A DNA stretch of 64,000 nt. Source: Isoetes taiwanensis. Its lineage: Eukaryota; Streptophyta; Lycopodiopsida; Isoetales; Isoetaceae. Every line of letters starts with the position of its first letter. Position 1 is the first letter of the stretch. Below, one piece after another: positions 43,827-54,565 of this stretch. The DNA is taken from NCBI GenBank assembly GCA_021234155.1, contig JAJEKV010000012.1:10010448-10074447 (forward strand), in the 5' to 3' direction. The notes beneath the pieces were generated by a model. That model saw only the letters and a list, made by a program, of their open reading frames with translations. It had not been told where the DNA came from and made no database searches. A program made the position numbers and the translations under genes.

Positions 43827-44120
43827 ATGGATACCCCAATCTTCACCATTCTAATCGATGGTTCCAGATTGACTTGTGGTTTTCTAAAGGGCTTAGCATC
43901 TCAATTGTGGGAGGATCTCATTCGAAACAAATTCTTCCCAGATAACCTATTTCATCCAGAATACACTTTTGTACCGAGTTCGGTGGAATTTGAAACAGAA
44001 ATTATTGAAGCTTGGTTAGAAGAATTCATTGGTGACAAGAATTGTCCTGCTACTGGAATCTTTCGAGTTCACTGTGATTGGAGCGAAAATCCGGTGTCTG
44101 TGAAGGTATACTCTGTCTAA
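43827..44120 (+). CDS. Upstream ORF of LINE-A, 97 residues
   Basis: ATG at 43827, acidic protein (FETEIIEAWLEEFIGDKN), with no recognised domain. It lies in the 5' leader about 200 bp before ORF1. It may be a small ORF0-like protein or a regulatory upstream ORF. A GGTATAC sequence near its end could be read as a splice donor, but an intron within a LINE would be lost on retrotransposition. Confidence 0.35.
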   Translation: MDTPIFTILIDGSRLTCGFLKGLASQLWEDLIRNKFFPDNLFHPEYTFVPSSVEFETEIIEAWLEEFIGDKNCPATGIFRVHCDWSENPVSVKVYSV

Positions 44121-44316
44121 TTCATGCTTGGTTTTGCTACCATGTGTTATGGATCTTGCATTATGGTAATCTGTGAGGCAATTTAGTCTGCTATCGATCT
44201 TTCTGCTTCTTTCTTCCATCTTTCTCATGCATTCTCACTTTCTCCCTTAATTTCCGCCCATCCCCTGCTTTTGATCGACTCAATTTCCCCTTTGTTGTTT
44301 CTACCTGAGATTCTTT

Positions 44317-46767
44317 ATGGCGGAAATGAAGAGCCATTTTAACCTAAAGCCATATTCTCTACCGTTTCTTCATTGCTTTCTGGCGCTTCAAAAGGAAGAT
44401 CAGGTTTCTCTGCTTGCAAATTTGAAAGACATCTCGTCCAAAGGATCTGCTTTCATTCCTTTTGGTAATTTTCGGGACCTTTCTCTTCAAAGGAAAATAA
44501 TGGAGCCTCTTTTTGATCGCACGCCAATATGGGATAATCTCTCGAAAGATCCCAACTTTCTTGGTGTTATACCTGCAATTGATCCTTCTACTGGCATTCC
44601 AATGCCTTATGGTGTCCAGCGCCCTACTGCTGAAATCAATTCTGATGCTGCCTGGGACAACTTGCTTATAAATGAACGGCCTCAAATTGGATCTAAGCTT
44701 GCTACTGTTCATGGTATTCACTTAAACTCTCCTATGGTCTTTGAGAAAATGAAATGTCTTTCAAATACTGCTGTAGTTCTCAAAGTAAATAAAACAGGGA
44801 TCAATATAGCTAACCTATGGTCCTACTTGCTCTCATTGCAAAAAGGAATATCTATAAATGCTGTTTACTGGTTAAGCTACCCTTACATCATGATAGAATG
44901 TGGTAACCATAAGTCAGCAAATTTCCTACTTCATAGTGGAACTTTGGTTTATGAAAACTTTCATATCTCTTTTATAAAATGGAATCCCAAGCTCTCCACT
45001 TCTGATTTGAATAACTTCTGTGTTGCTTCAACCTCACTTTATGGCTTAAACCCAATTTATTGGAATGAAGATTCCTTCAAGTCTCTCTTCAATTCTGTTG
45101 GCACTTATATCTCAACTGTTTATGCTCCATACAAACCTCCAATTGCCTATGTCCAGCTTGATTTGTCAAAAGATATCTCCACCACTATCCCATTCACTGA
45201 TTGCTTTGGCCAAAATTGTTCCCTTCACCTAAGGTGGGCTGGTTTGCCTCCAAATTGCCCTAAATGCAATTCCAGACATTTTTGGTATGCAGATTGCAGG
45301 CTTGAAGATACTGAAGTTAGGGAATCGAAAGAATCCAAGGAATCCAAGGAAAATGAGCTCACAGATTCACTTCAGGCCAAAAATAATGGAAGCATAATTA
45401 ACAAGGATATGGCAGAGCCTTTCACTCCATGGAATAGAGTGAATGGAAGTGCAAGAAGAATTGCAAAAAAGAGGATGGAAAAGGAAAAGGAACAGCCTCC
45501 TGATAGTAACTTCAACAAAGGCAGATCTGTGACTGACAATGCTTCCTTATTCAAATCAAGATTGGCAGATAAGCAAAGATATATGCTAAAAGGAAAATCC
45601 AAAGTTGATTTTGGCATTGGCTTACATTCTACTTTATCTCAAATAGCCCGAGAGTCTAGATCCAATTTCAACCACCTTCCAAGCACTTCAAATTCAAAAA
45701 CAAATTGGAATTTACCAATTTGGAAGCCCTCCAAGGGTACGAGAGATTCATTAACTATGGAAATACAAAACAAGTACTCATTGAAATCAAATGAGGTAAA
45801 GGAAAACAATCAAGTTTCTGAGATCAGTACAGTTATGAACAAGAAAACAAATAGCCTCACAATCAGAAACTATACTTCAACAAAGCACCAAGTTGATTCT
45901 GTTATTGCTCCAGCTCCCACTCTTAAACATTCTGAGCAACCCAAGCAAGTACAGCATCAACAGCAACACCAGCAACTTCAGCAACCTCAGCATCAATCTC
46001 AGCAGCTTTCAAAAGAAGATCTTTCTGCTAAAAATAAGTCATCCTCATCTACAACAACATCTGAGGATGACCAGGAGGTAACTTTCTGCTCAAATCAATT
46101 TGCTGTTTTTGCTAACTTACCTGCAGACCAAATTGAGCTATTGCACCCCATTTCTGTCAATCAGCCACCTAGATCTTCTGAGATCATCACTGAGAATCAG
46201 GCTCCTCCCATTCCAAAACATTATCCAAAGATTGCTTATAAACAAAAACCAAAAGACTCTTTCATTGATCTCATTGACATTACCATTCCTGATAGCCCTC
46301 CCTCCCTATCCCAAAATCATTTCTCCATCTCTGAGACAGTTGCCAGACAGTTGGCCACCATAGATTTCTCAAAGGAAAAAATGGTTGGGGATAAGAATGA
46401 TTGTTTCAACCCAAATCAGGAGACAAATGCAGATCTTGCAGAAGATGATCAAACAGGAAAAAAGGTTCCAGATGAGGGTGATGTTGAGTATGTTCCTGAG
46501 ACACCTGAATTTCCTGCTCAAAATTCAGGCCTCAACTTAAGGACAGATGACATCAATCTATCCAGGCAAGTTCTCAATCCAATAAGTATAAATAATGCTT
46601 GCACTAATGCTAATAATACTGGTAATGCTTATAATTTGATAAACTCTGATACTCCAGTTAACAAATTATTTGAATTCATTCCGGGTGGTGCATCTTCTGA
46701 AACTGAAAGTGAAAGTGACTTTGAGAATTATAAGGAAAATGTAGATCTAAATGATAAAGGTAACTGA
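44317..46767 (+). CDS. LINE-A ORF1, nucleic-acid-binding protein
   Basis: 816 codons from ATG 44317 to TGA 46765-46767. Residues of about 145-260 resemble the DUF4283 domain of plant L1 ORF1. A zinc knuckle with spacing CX2CX3HX5C (CPKCNSRHFWYADC) starts at residue 314. The remaining 480 residues are Ser/Asn/Gln-rich and probably disordered, with a Gln/His-rich run near 45950-46000. After the TGA the frame stays open for 65 codons to TAA 46963. That tail is basic (RSKQKKKEKRGKGKNKR) and looks like a genuine C-terminus or nuclear signal. So the TGA is either a recent nonsense mutation or is read through. ORF1 binds the element's RNA. Confidence 0.85.
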   Translation: MAEMKSHFNLKPYSLPFLHCFLALQKEDQVSLLANLKDISSKGSAFIPFGNFRDLSLQRKIMEPLFDRTPIWDNLSKDPNFLGVIPAIDPSTGIPMPYGVQRPTAEINSDAAWDNLLINERPQIGSKLATVHGIHLNSPMVFEKMKCLSNTAVVLKVNKTGINIANLWSYLLSLQKGISINAVYWLSYPYIMIECGNHKSANFLLHSGTLVYENFHISFIKWNPKLSTSDLNNFCVASTSLYGLNPIYWNEDSFKSLFNSVGTYISTVYAPYKPPIAYVQLDLSKDISTTIPFTDCFGQNCSLHLRWAGLPPNCPKCNSRHFWYADCRLEDTEVRESKESKESKENELTDSLQAKNNGSIINKDMAEPFTPWNRVNGSARRIAKKRMEKEKEQPPDSNFNKGRSVTDNASLFKSRLADKQRYMLKGKSKVDFGIGLHSTLSQIARESRSNFNHLPSTSNSKTNWNLPIWKPSKGTRDSLTMEIQNKYSLKSNEVKENNQVSEISTVMNKKTNSLTIRNYTSTKHQVDSVIAPAPTLKHSEQPKQVQHQQQHQQLQQPQHQSQQLSKEDLSAKNKSSSSTTTSEDDQEVTFCSNQFAVFANLPADQIELLHPISVNQPPRSSEIITENQAPPIPKHYPKIAYKQKPKDSFIDLIDITIPDSPPSLSQNHFSISETVARQLATIDFSKEKMVGDKNDCFNPNQETNADLAEDDQTGKKVPDEGDVEYVPETPEFPAQNSGLNLRTDDINLSRQVLNPISINNACTNANNTGNAYNLINSDTPVNKLFEFIPGGASSETESESDFENYKENVDLNDKGN

Positions 46768-47033
46768 GACTATGAATATTATTTAAATAGCTATCAGCCC
46801 AGTGAGGAATTGTCTAAAGATATCTCTAAAGAGAATTCTTCCAAGAACTCTAGGGGTAGGAAAAAAACCATTGTTTCTGTCCCCAAAAATGCTCCTGCTA
46901 GCAACACCAGAAGTAAACAAAAGAAAAAAGAAAAAAGAGGAAAAGGGAAAAACAAAAGGCTATAATACAAAAAGTCTATAAAAGGCTACAATAGGCTATA
47001 ATTTCTGTTATTGTTTGCCTATAATCTAGCCTA

Positions 47034-50000
47034 ATGAAGATTGTTTCCTGGAATCTAAGAGGGATAAAAGGTGTTTTAAAGAGAAGAAGAGTTATTTCAC
47101 AGCTTAAGACCTACAAAGCTGATGTTATTCTTCTCCAAGAGCATAAACTCCAGAAATTTGAGTGTGCTAACCTAGGTGATTGGATAATCCCAGGCAGTAG
47201 CTCTATCTGGATAGAAGCTAATGGAACTTCGGGTGGTATCTGTATGATTTGGAAAAACATGGAAAATGTATCTTTTTACAATAGCCCTACCAATATGTGG
47301 CAGGTCACTATCTTTAAGGTCAAGGATAATTATTTTGGTCTTATCAACATCTATGCTTCTACTAATCCTAAAGATAGAGAAGCTCTCTGGGTTGACATGA
47401 ATAAATGGATTAAGAATCAAGTGGTTTCAGATTGGATAATTGCAGGTGATTTCAATAATACTCCATCTTGGGATCAAAAGCTTGGAAGTAAGATTAACAT
47501 GTCAAGGCTGGAAAAAAACAATTGGAATAATCTTTTGGATGAAAATTCTTTCATTCTTATTCCCTCCTCTACTGCCAAATACTCTTGGTCAAATAAGAGA
47601 AAGGGTGAGGCTAGAGTTTACTGTGCCTTAGACAGATTTTATCTAAATGCTTCCAATTCTAATTTCTGGGATAATGCCTATGTTATATCTGATGAGTCTG
47701 TTTCCATCTCAGATCATCAACCTCAGTTCCTCTGTACTAATCATCAAATCTCTCTTCCTAGAGCTGGTAATATTCCCTATAAGTTCAATACCAGTCTTCT
47801 CCATAATGAGGCCTTTTGTGAACAATTCAAAACATTCTATTCCAGCTTGTCCCCTGTTACAGATCACAATTCTATGAAGGATTTTTACTTCAAGATTAAA
47901 TCCTCTAAATCTTGGATCAAATCTTGGTCCAATTCCCTCCACAAATCTAAAATGGCTGAAAAAAATATGCTCTTACAGAAAATGAGGGATATTAGAATGG
48001 CTCTTCAGAACAATCCTCTTAATGCTATTCTGCATATTCAAGAAGAAGATATTGAAAGGCAGATCAAACTTATTGAAGAGCTTGAAGCAAAAGGGGCTGC
48101 TATTAAATGCAAGATCAAGTATGCTACTGAAATGGATTCAGGTTGTTCAAAATTCTTCTACAGAGCAGCTAAATCTAGACAGCTTAGAAATTCGATCACT
48201 GATGTGCTTGATGATCAGGGCTCTACTTTGAACAATCCTGGGAGCATTTCCAATTTCTTCTCCCTCAAATATTCCAAGCTCTTCACCCAGGAAATATCAT
48301 GTGATATATCTGAGACAACAAAAGCTAGGAATTTCAAGGATCTTATTGATCAAATTATTCCACCTGAGCACCCTAAAATGGACTGTTCTGTAAACAGCCT
48401 ACCTACATTAGAGGAAGTCTTAGCTACTCTAAAGAGTTTCAAGCATGGTAAATCACCTGGGCCAGATGGCTTTCCTCCTGAATTTTATCTACATTTCTGG
48501 GATACAATCAAGCTTGATCTAATGGCTTTTATCAAAGGTTTTTGGAACTCAGGCCATCTACATCCTTCTATTTCTAGTGGTTTTATCACCCTCATCCCTA
48601 AAGTTGATAAACCAAGTAATTTCTCTGATTGGAGGCCTATTTCCCTTACTAATACCTCTTACAAAATTTGTGCTAAGATTATTGCATCTAGGATAAAAGA
48701 TCATTTGCAAAAGGTCATAAGTTGGAATCAATCAGCTTTCTTGCCAAATAGGTTTATCCTGGAAAATTATGTGGCTGCCATGGAAGGTTTGCACTGGAAC
48801 AAAGTATCAAATCAGGATTGCATTCTCCTTAAACTTGATTTTAAAAAAGCCTTTGATACTATTAATTGGGATTTCATCAATTTTGCTATGCTCAAGTTTG
48901 GGTTTGACCCTGAGCTGATTAAATTAATTATGGGGCTCAATCAAAGATCCAGCTCAGCTATTCTTATCAATGGTTCCCCATCTACTTTCTTTCCTCTCAC
49001 TAAAGGAGTGAGACAAGGTTGCCCTCTTGCTCCTTATCTTTTCATTACTGTGACTGAATTATTGACTAAAGCAGTCATGTTTCATCAAAATAATGGAGAT
49101 ATTACTGGCTTAAAGGCTCCTGACAATGTCAACTCTCTAAGTATGCTTCAATATGCTGATGACACATTTACTTTCCTCAAGAATGATCTTAACAATATCA
49201 CTGCATTTTTAAATATTATCAAAGATTTCAGTGCTGCATCTGGTATACATTTAAACTTGGATAAATGTAGCATCATGGCTGATATTCCAAACTCTCAAAT
49301 TGCAGGGATTAATGTCATTAGTACTAATCAAGCTACTAAACTGCTTGGTATGCCTCTATCATTGAATGCAAATCTCTCTGGTTTATGGACCCCTATTGTT
49401 GACAAAATCCGTGCCAAGCTGCATATTTATAGGAATAGTATATCTCTGGCTGGGAGAGTTGTAATTGCCAATGTTGTGCTTGCCAGCTCACATGTGTATT
49501 TTTCCTCTGCTCTGGTGGCTCCAGCATTTATCTATAAGCAAATTGAAAGGATCATTAGGCAGTTCATTTGGAATGGAAATAATCAGGTTAACTGGAATAC
49601 TATTGCCAGGAAAAAAAAAGAGGGTGGTCTCAACTGTAAAATTCTTCATAAGCAAGCTCAAGCTCTTGCTGGAAAATTCATTTGGAAAGCTATCAATGGA
49701 TCTTCAAGTGCTGCTTCTATTTTTATTAATTATTGGATTTCTAAAAGTAATCCTGCTGGGCATCCTTCTGTGACTCATGCTCTTCCTGATTCTGCCTTTT
49801 GTGATCTTCACATTGCACCCAATACTTCCCCTTTGATGAGAAATTTTATTAAAGCTTGGAATAGCATCTCTCCAGCTTTTTCCTATGCTGAAGTCAATTC
49901 TGCTCATCTTGCAATGCCTATCTTTTGGTCCCCTATCTTTAAAGATCATCCTAATCATGTTCTTGCCCTCAAGCACCCTCAGATCTACAAAAGGTGGGTC

Positions 50001-50810
50001 TCTTCAGCTATCACTACTATTGGGGATCTTTGGAATAACAACAGATGGATTACTTGGACCTGTCTGAGAAGGAAGATTAATGGCACATTAACTGATAAAA
50101 AGATATATCTTCACATCAGGAATGTTATGGGAGATAAAACTCCTTCTGTGGCTCATAATACTGCATCTGATTGGTTGTTAAGCAATAAATCTAGATACAA
50201 GGTTTCCCTTATCTATGACTATCTAAATCAGAATGCTAGCATTGCTAAATCTGCTTATTCTTGGAACTTGGATATTGCTGCATTCAAATCTTTGATTTCT
50301 AATGTCTGGAATTCTTATTCTCCAAATAAAATATCATTCTTCATCTGGCTGATTGCAAACAAAAGCGTCTCTTGCCTGGAATCCTTTTCCAAGAGAAATC
50401 CAAATGTTTCTCCCTTATGTCCTCTTAAATGCAACAATGTGGAAAACATGGAACATATTTTTTTCTGCCCTAAACTCAGGCATTTTTGGAGATGGTTTGA
50501 GCATTACTTTGGAATTCATGACAGAAGCTCCATCATCCAGTTACTTCAAACCAATAATCCATATTACAATACTATCATCTTTTTAGCTTTATGGAATATT
50601 TGGAAGTCTAGAAACAGATGTCTTTATGGTCACAAAAATTTTTCTACAACTTGGATCAAGATTCATTTTAAATATGATGTTGAGTTATGTGCAACAGCAC
50701 ATAAAAATTTGTATTCTGATAACTATGACAGGTGCTGGAACCAAATTGGTATTTTTCAAGGGTATTTTAACCTGTTCAATTCCAATTTATCTTACACAAA
50801 TTCTAACTAA
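47034..50810 (+). CDS. LINE-A ORF2, endonuclease and reverse transcriptase
   Basis: 1258 residues, uninterrupted. The APE endonuclease spans about 1-235, with SWNLRG (5-10), E36 (LLQEHK), Y107 (INIYAST), GDFN (138-141), LDR (D200) and SDH (226-228). The RT spans about 470-760: GKSPGPDGFPPEFY, FITLIPKVDKP, WRPISLTN, LKLDFKKAFDTINWDF, GVRQGCPLAPYLF and the catalytic YADD (707-710). The C-terminal zf-RVT starts near residue 1129 (CPLKCNN..MEHIFFCPKLRHFW). No RNase H domain is visible. It nicks the target and copies the RNA by target-primed reverse transcription. The ATG lies 68 bp after the TAA that closes the extended ORF1. Confidence 0.95.
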   Translation: MKIVSWNLRGIKGVLKRRRVISQLKTYKADVILLQEHKLQKFECANLGDWIIPGSSSIWIEANGTSGGICMIWKNMENVSFYNSPTNMWQVTIFKVKDNYFGLINIYASTNPKDREALWVDMNKWIKNQVVSDWIIAGDFNNTPSWDQKLGSKINMSRLEKNNWNNLLDENSFILIPSSTAKYSWSNKRKGEARVYCALDRFYLNASNSNFWDNAYVISDESVSISDHQPQFLCTNHQISLPRAGNIPYKFNTSLLHNEAFCEQFKTFYSSLSPVTDHNSMKDFYFKIKSSKSWIKSWSNSLHKSKMAEKNMLLQKMRDIRMALQNNPLNAILHIQEEDIERQIKLIEELEAKGAAIKCKIKYATEMDSGCSKFFYRAAKSRQLRNSITDVLDDQGSTLNNPGSISNFFSLKYSKLFTQEISCDISETTKARNFKDLIDQIIPPEHPKMDCSVNSLPTLEEVLATLKSFKHGKSPGPDGFPPEFYLHFWDTIKLDLMAFIKGFWNSGHLHPSISSGFITLIPKVDKPSNFSDWRPISLTNTSYKICAKIIASRIKDHLQKVISWNQSAFLPNRFILENYVAAMEGLHWNKVSNQDCILLKLDFKKAFDTINWDFINFAMLKFGFDPELIKLIMGLNQRSSSAILINGSPSTFFPLTKGVRQGCPLAPYLFITVTELLTKAVMFHQNNGDITGLKAPDNVNSLSMLQYADDTFTFLKNDLNNITAFLNIIKDFSAASGIHLNLDKCSIMADIPNSQIAGINVISTNQATKLLGMPLSLNANLSGLWTPIVDKIRAKLHIYRNSISLAGRVVIANVVLASSHVYFSSALVAPAFIYKQIERIIRQFIWNGNNQVNWNTIARKKKEGGLNCKILHKQAQALAGKFIWKAINGSSSAASIFINYWISKSNPAGHPSVTHALPDSAFCDLHIAPNTSPLMRNFIKAWNSISPAFSYAEVNSAHLAMPIFWSPIFKDHPNHVLALKHPQIYKRWVSSAITTIGDLWNNNRWITWTCLRRKINGTLTDKKIYLHIRNVMGDKTPSVAHNTASDWLLSNKSRYKVSLIYDYLNQNASIAKSAYSWNLDIAAFKSLISNVWNSYSPNKISFFIWLIANKSVSCLESFSKRNPNVSPLCPLKCNNVENMEHIFFCPKLRHFWRWFEHYFGIHDRSSIIQLLQTNNPYYNTIIFLALWNIWKSRNRCLYGHKNFSTTWIKIHFKYDVELCATAHKNLYSDNYDRCWNQIGIFQGYFNLFNSNLSYTNSN

Positions 50811-50829
50811 ATTCTTGCTCGTAGGATAC

Positions 50830-51369
50830 ATGGAGCTTTGCAGAGGTCACCAGAAAAGAAAATTTGATAGAGGAGCAGATAGATATGAAGTCAAGCTGTA
50901 TGGGGATGAGAGAATTCATGAACACCAGGTCAAATTTCCCCCTCATAATCAATGGACAGTCAGAGAGATGATCAGGGACAACGAAATCAGTAAGGCAAGA
51001 GAAAGGATTTGGGCAGATATATACACAAGGGAAGTCATGCAAATGTATTATATGTTTCGGTTCATTAACTCCAACCATCATGAATTCACTGAAAGACAGT
51101 TCAGCAGATATAGGCAGATGTATTACACTCACAGAATGTTGGCTGATGCTTATGGCACACTTATTCTTTTCATGGTTCAGCAGGATTTCTACATACTGAT
51201 AAGGGATAATCTATGGATGGCCGATTCCTATGTCATGGGAACTGCAGACTCTTTCACTCAAACCTATAACCAGCTCTTCCATAATGCCATAAACTCAGAT
51301 GACCCAAAGATCCATACCATCCCTGATGATCTATACATCGACAGTATTGCCTCCTCTGAGGTGCAATAG
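50830..51369 (+). CDS. LINE-A ORF3, unknown protein of 179 residues
   Basis: ATG at 50830, 20 bp after the ORF2 stop, ending TAG at 51367-51369, so it is inside the target-duplication-bounded element. It is Tyr/Met/Arg-rich, for example VMQMYYMFRFINSNHHEF and RYRQMYYTHRMLADAYG, and probably helical. It shows no RNase H, protease or RNA-binding signature that I can see. The frame is open upstream to 50626, overlapping ORF2. A third ORF after ORF2 is not usual in plant L1 elements. It may be captured host sequence. Confidence 0.6.
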   Translation: MELCRGHQKRKFDRGADRYEVKLYGDERIHEHQVKFPPHNQWTVREMIRDNEISKARERIWADIYTREVMQMYYMFRFINSNHHEFTERQFSRYRQMYYTHRMLADAYGTLILFMVQQDFYILIRDNLWMADSYVMGTADSFTQTYNQLFHNAINSDDPKIHTIPDDLYIDSIASSEVQ

Positions 51370-51874
<505 letters not shown>

Positions 51875-51881
51875 TCTTCTC

Positions 51882-52290
51882 CTCTTCGATTTCATCTATC
51901 CTCCGTTGCATCTCCTCACTTGTTCTCTCCACCCTTGACCCTAATTTCCATGTTGGATATGGCTGTCTTGTTACAATTGGCCGTCTCTGCCAGTGTGTTA
52001 AGTGCATCCATGCTTGGGATCCTGGCCTCCAGCTGCCTATTCATCTGGGCTAAGAAATCCTTGAGGTCTTGCTGGCTTACAGTTGCTTTTGCTGCATCTT
52101 CCCCTCCCTTCCCCCTTCTGTTGGCTATAACTAGATTGGTCTGCCATCGGATTTTGGATACAATTTCAATGGTGGGTTCCTCAGGCGCCTAGAAAAACTT
52201 TTTTTGGGCTATTACTGTGTTTCCATTGTATATATGTGGTCCCCCAACGGTACCTCATTTGAAAACAGAACCGGAATTTGAATTACTCAT
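51882..52290 (-). pseudogene. LINE-B ORF1, N-terminal coiled-coil part
   Basis: The minus-strand frame begins near ATG 52290 (MSNSNSGSVFK) and has two premature stops. It then gives [40 protein letters not shown] and, after a one-base shift, [20 protein letters not shown]. The last segment continues directly into MQRLVDLEKK left of LINE-A (43590). This is the long coiled coil usual before the RRM domain of L1 ORF1 proteins. Confidence 0.65.
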
Positions 52291-53184
52291 AATTGTTTTG
52301 CCCACCTCTATGTGTAATTTAATTGTTGCTGCTTATAATTTCATTTGTTTGTGCGTATATTTTGGCACTTAATGTTTTCAGCGGACTCGTGGTCTGGTTT
52401 GGAGAGATGCTCGGCCGGTAGGTTTTACCTTACCATTCCGGTTCATTGGACGGGGTGACCCTCTTTGTACCAATCTAGATTGATTTTCTGGAAGGTGACT
52501 GCTACTTTTAAGTATGCCGCCATTTTGGTGATCCGGGTACCACGTGGAGAGTCGAGCCCTCGCTATCCTGGTATGCGGCGGGACTGCAGGGTAGCCCTTA
52601 AGGACAAAAGTTCGCCAAAAGGCTATTTTTTAAGGGTATCGAGAAATTTTGACGCTATGGTTTGGTAGGGCCCGTTATAGATGAAAAAAATAAAATTAAC
52701 CAACTTTTCTACAAACAAGTCTTACTCCACTTGAAAATTCGCCACATTTACTAAGCGTCATAACTATGGATTCGCCTTATCCTCTACCCTCCTTCTCGAA
52801 GATTTCTTATGGAATCGCCTAATATTCTAGGCTTTCTTGATAACCTAATCCATTCCCCATATCCATCCAGGTACATATGATAATTTTAAGAGTTATTTTT
52901 TGTAGCTATTGTGTTTCAAATACTTCTAAAGATGCACTGAAGAGCATTTTTTTACAGACCTCCCTTTTAATAGATTTGTTTTATCTACAAGGATAAGCCA
53001 TGTTCTCATTTGAAAAGGTTAAGTTGTGGTATTGCATCATGCAACTATAGTTATAATGTGTTTGTATCCTTGATTAAATATGGATGCCAATGAATAAAAT
53101 TTCACCACAGAAATTGCACTATTTAGATCTTGGCAAAATAATATTGGCCATGATTCTCCTAGATTTCTATAAAAAACATTCATG
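52291..53184. repeat. Diverged third copy of the 150-bp unit and non-coding sequence
   Basis: 52520-52590 (TTTTGGTGATCCGGGTACC..AGCCCTCGCTATCCTGG) aligns with the 150-bp units at 53361-53664, on the same strand. The rest (52600-53180) is AT-rich with no gene seen; it may be the LINE-B 5' region. Confidence 0.45.
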
Positions 53185-53664
53185 TCAAATAACATTCGCC
53201 AGCATAACTAATCTTGCAACTCTATTATTCGCCCAACCTTCTAAATTATGCATAGACAAATTTGGCCTTAAGGGCAACCTTGGGCAGGAGTTGTACTCCT
53301 CAGTCCGTAACATGGCCCAGTCTCCTTTTTTGACGGTACACCATTTGCAGTGTATCATATCTTCAGACTTATGATTTAGAAACCTCATAGTCAGCTGCAG
53401 AGTTTTGGTGTTCCGGATACCAGTTGGTGGCTCTAGCCCTCGTTATCCTAGTGTACGGCGGAGGTTGAGCCTCTCTGTCCCGTATCTTATTCCATCCACC
53501 TTTTACCCTTCTCCAGACTTATGATTTAGAGGCCTCATAGTCAGTTGTAGAGTTTTTGATGGTCTGGATATCAGTTGGTGGGTATAGCCCTCACTATCCT
53601 AGTGTACGGTGGAGGCCGAGCCTCTCTGTCCCGTATCTTGTTCCGTCCGCCTTTTACCCTTCTG
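53185..53664 (-). pseudogene. Cys-rich coding relic, part 2, with 150-bp in-frame duplication
   Basis: Two 150-bp units (53361-53510, 53511-53660) encode two versions of a 50-residue segment ending TLQLTMR(P/F)LNHKS. The lower part (53185-53388) reads EDMIHCKWCTVKKGDWAML and continues to PNLSMHNLEGWANNRVARL. Stops are present. It is continuous with 54566-55016 when the element at 53665-54565 is removed. Unknown protein, perhaps the 5' ORF of LINE-B. Confidence 0.45.
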
Positions 53665-54565
53665 CTTTTAGAGAGCTCCATTCTTTGTGCACAGTTTTTT
53701 CTTTTGTTCCTGAGGTGAAGTCTATATGTGGATTAGGTTTAGTTATCAGGCTAATCGAATGTTAGACGACAGATGTTAGTCGCATAATAGGAATATTGTT
53801 ATTTTAGTTGTTTGATGTCGAGTGTTAAATGTTTGTTGTCACCCTTTTGCGTTCTAATATTCTCGATTCCCACATTTTGGCTATTTATCCTCCTTTTGGA
53901 CTTAACACCTAACACCTACAATCTGCCTCATATATACTTCCTATCATCGGTTGCCGAATTCGTATTCTCACTTTCCATCTAGGTTAGAAAAAATTACAAA
54001 TTTCTCATTCAAGCTTCCCCTTCATATTTTGGATTGTTCTTATTAACTTCTGGAAGTTCTTACAAAATTCGTCCTGAGATCACGCTTCCAGAACTACCGA
54101 ATAACAAGGAATTTCAGAATTATTGACCATGGTTGGGATTCCAAATATTATACAGGTTTTTGACTGTCATGTGTCACAACAATTGAGAAACAAGAAGCAA
54201 AATGAGAACAAAAAGAAAAATTTCTAAATCTAAATTCTTGGCACCCCAGCCGCTTCACCCTCGTATCATCCATTTTCCCATCCAGGAGGTTATGGATGCA
54301 CGGACTCAGTTGTGTCTTCCGGGACGGCATTGAACTGTCCTACACAATTATACAGCATGCCAACAGACTTATTACTCCTAAGGTTTTTCGCTCGAAAACC
54401 CTTCGGGGCGGGGGTCTTTTAATCCTGTCAGTAATACGTTTGCTGCTCTCTTTTTTGTTTGGGTCCCATAGACCAGTCGGTCGCCGTGGACGCTAAAAAT
54501 CTATTCTATTCTATTCTATTCTATTCTATTCTATTCTATTCTATTCTATTCTATTCTATTCTATT
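53665..54565 (+). mobile_element. Non-LTR element with (CTATT)13 tail
   Basis: The 3' end GTTTGGGTCCCATAGACCAGT..GTGGACGCTAAAAAT is followed by 13 pentamers (54501-54565). TTTACCCTTCT on the left (about 53654-53664) and TTACCCTTCTTC on the right (from 54564) look like a target duplication. That makes the element about 0.9 kb and non-coding, so it is a truncated LINE or a SINE. The 120 bp before the tail align with the inverted copy at 63.2-63.35 kb. Confidence 0.65.

Noticed and set aside
44106-44316. Intron joining the LINE-A upstream ORF to ORF1
   Set aside because: GGTATAC could be a donor, but a spliced intron would not survive retrotransposition of the mature RNA, and no convincing acceptor context decides it.
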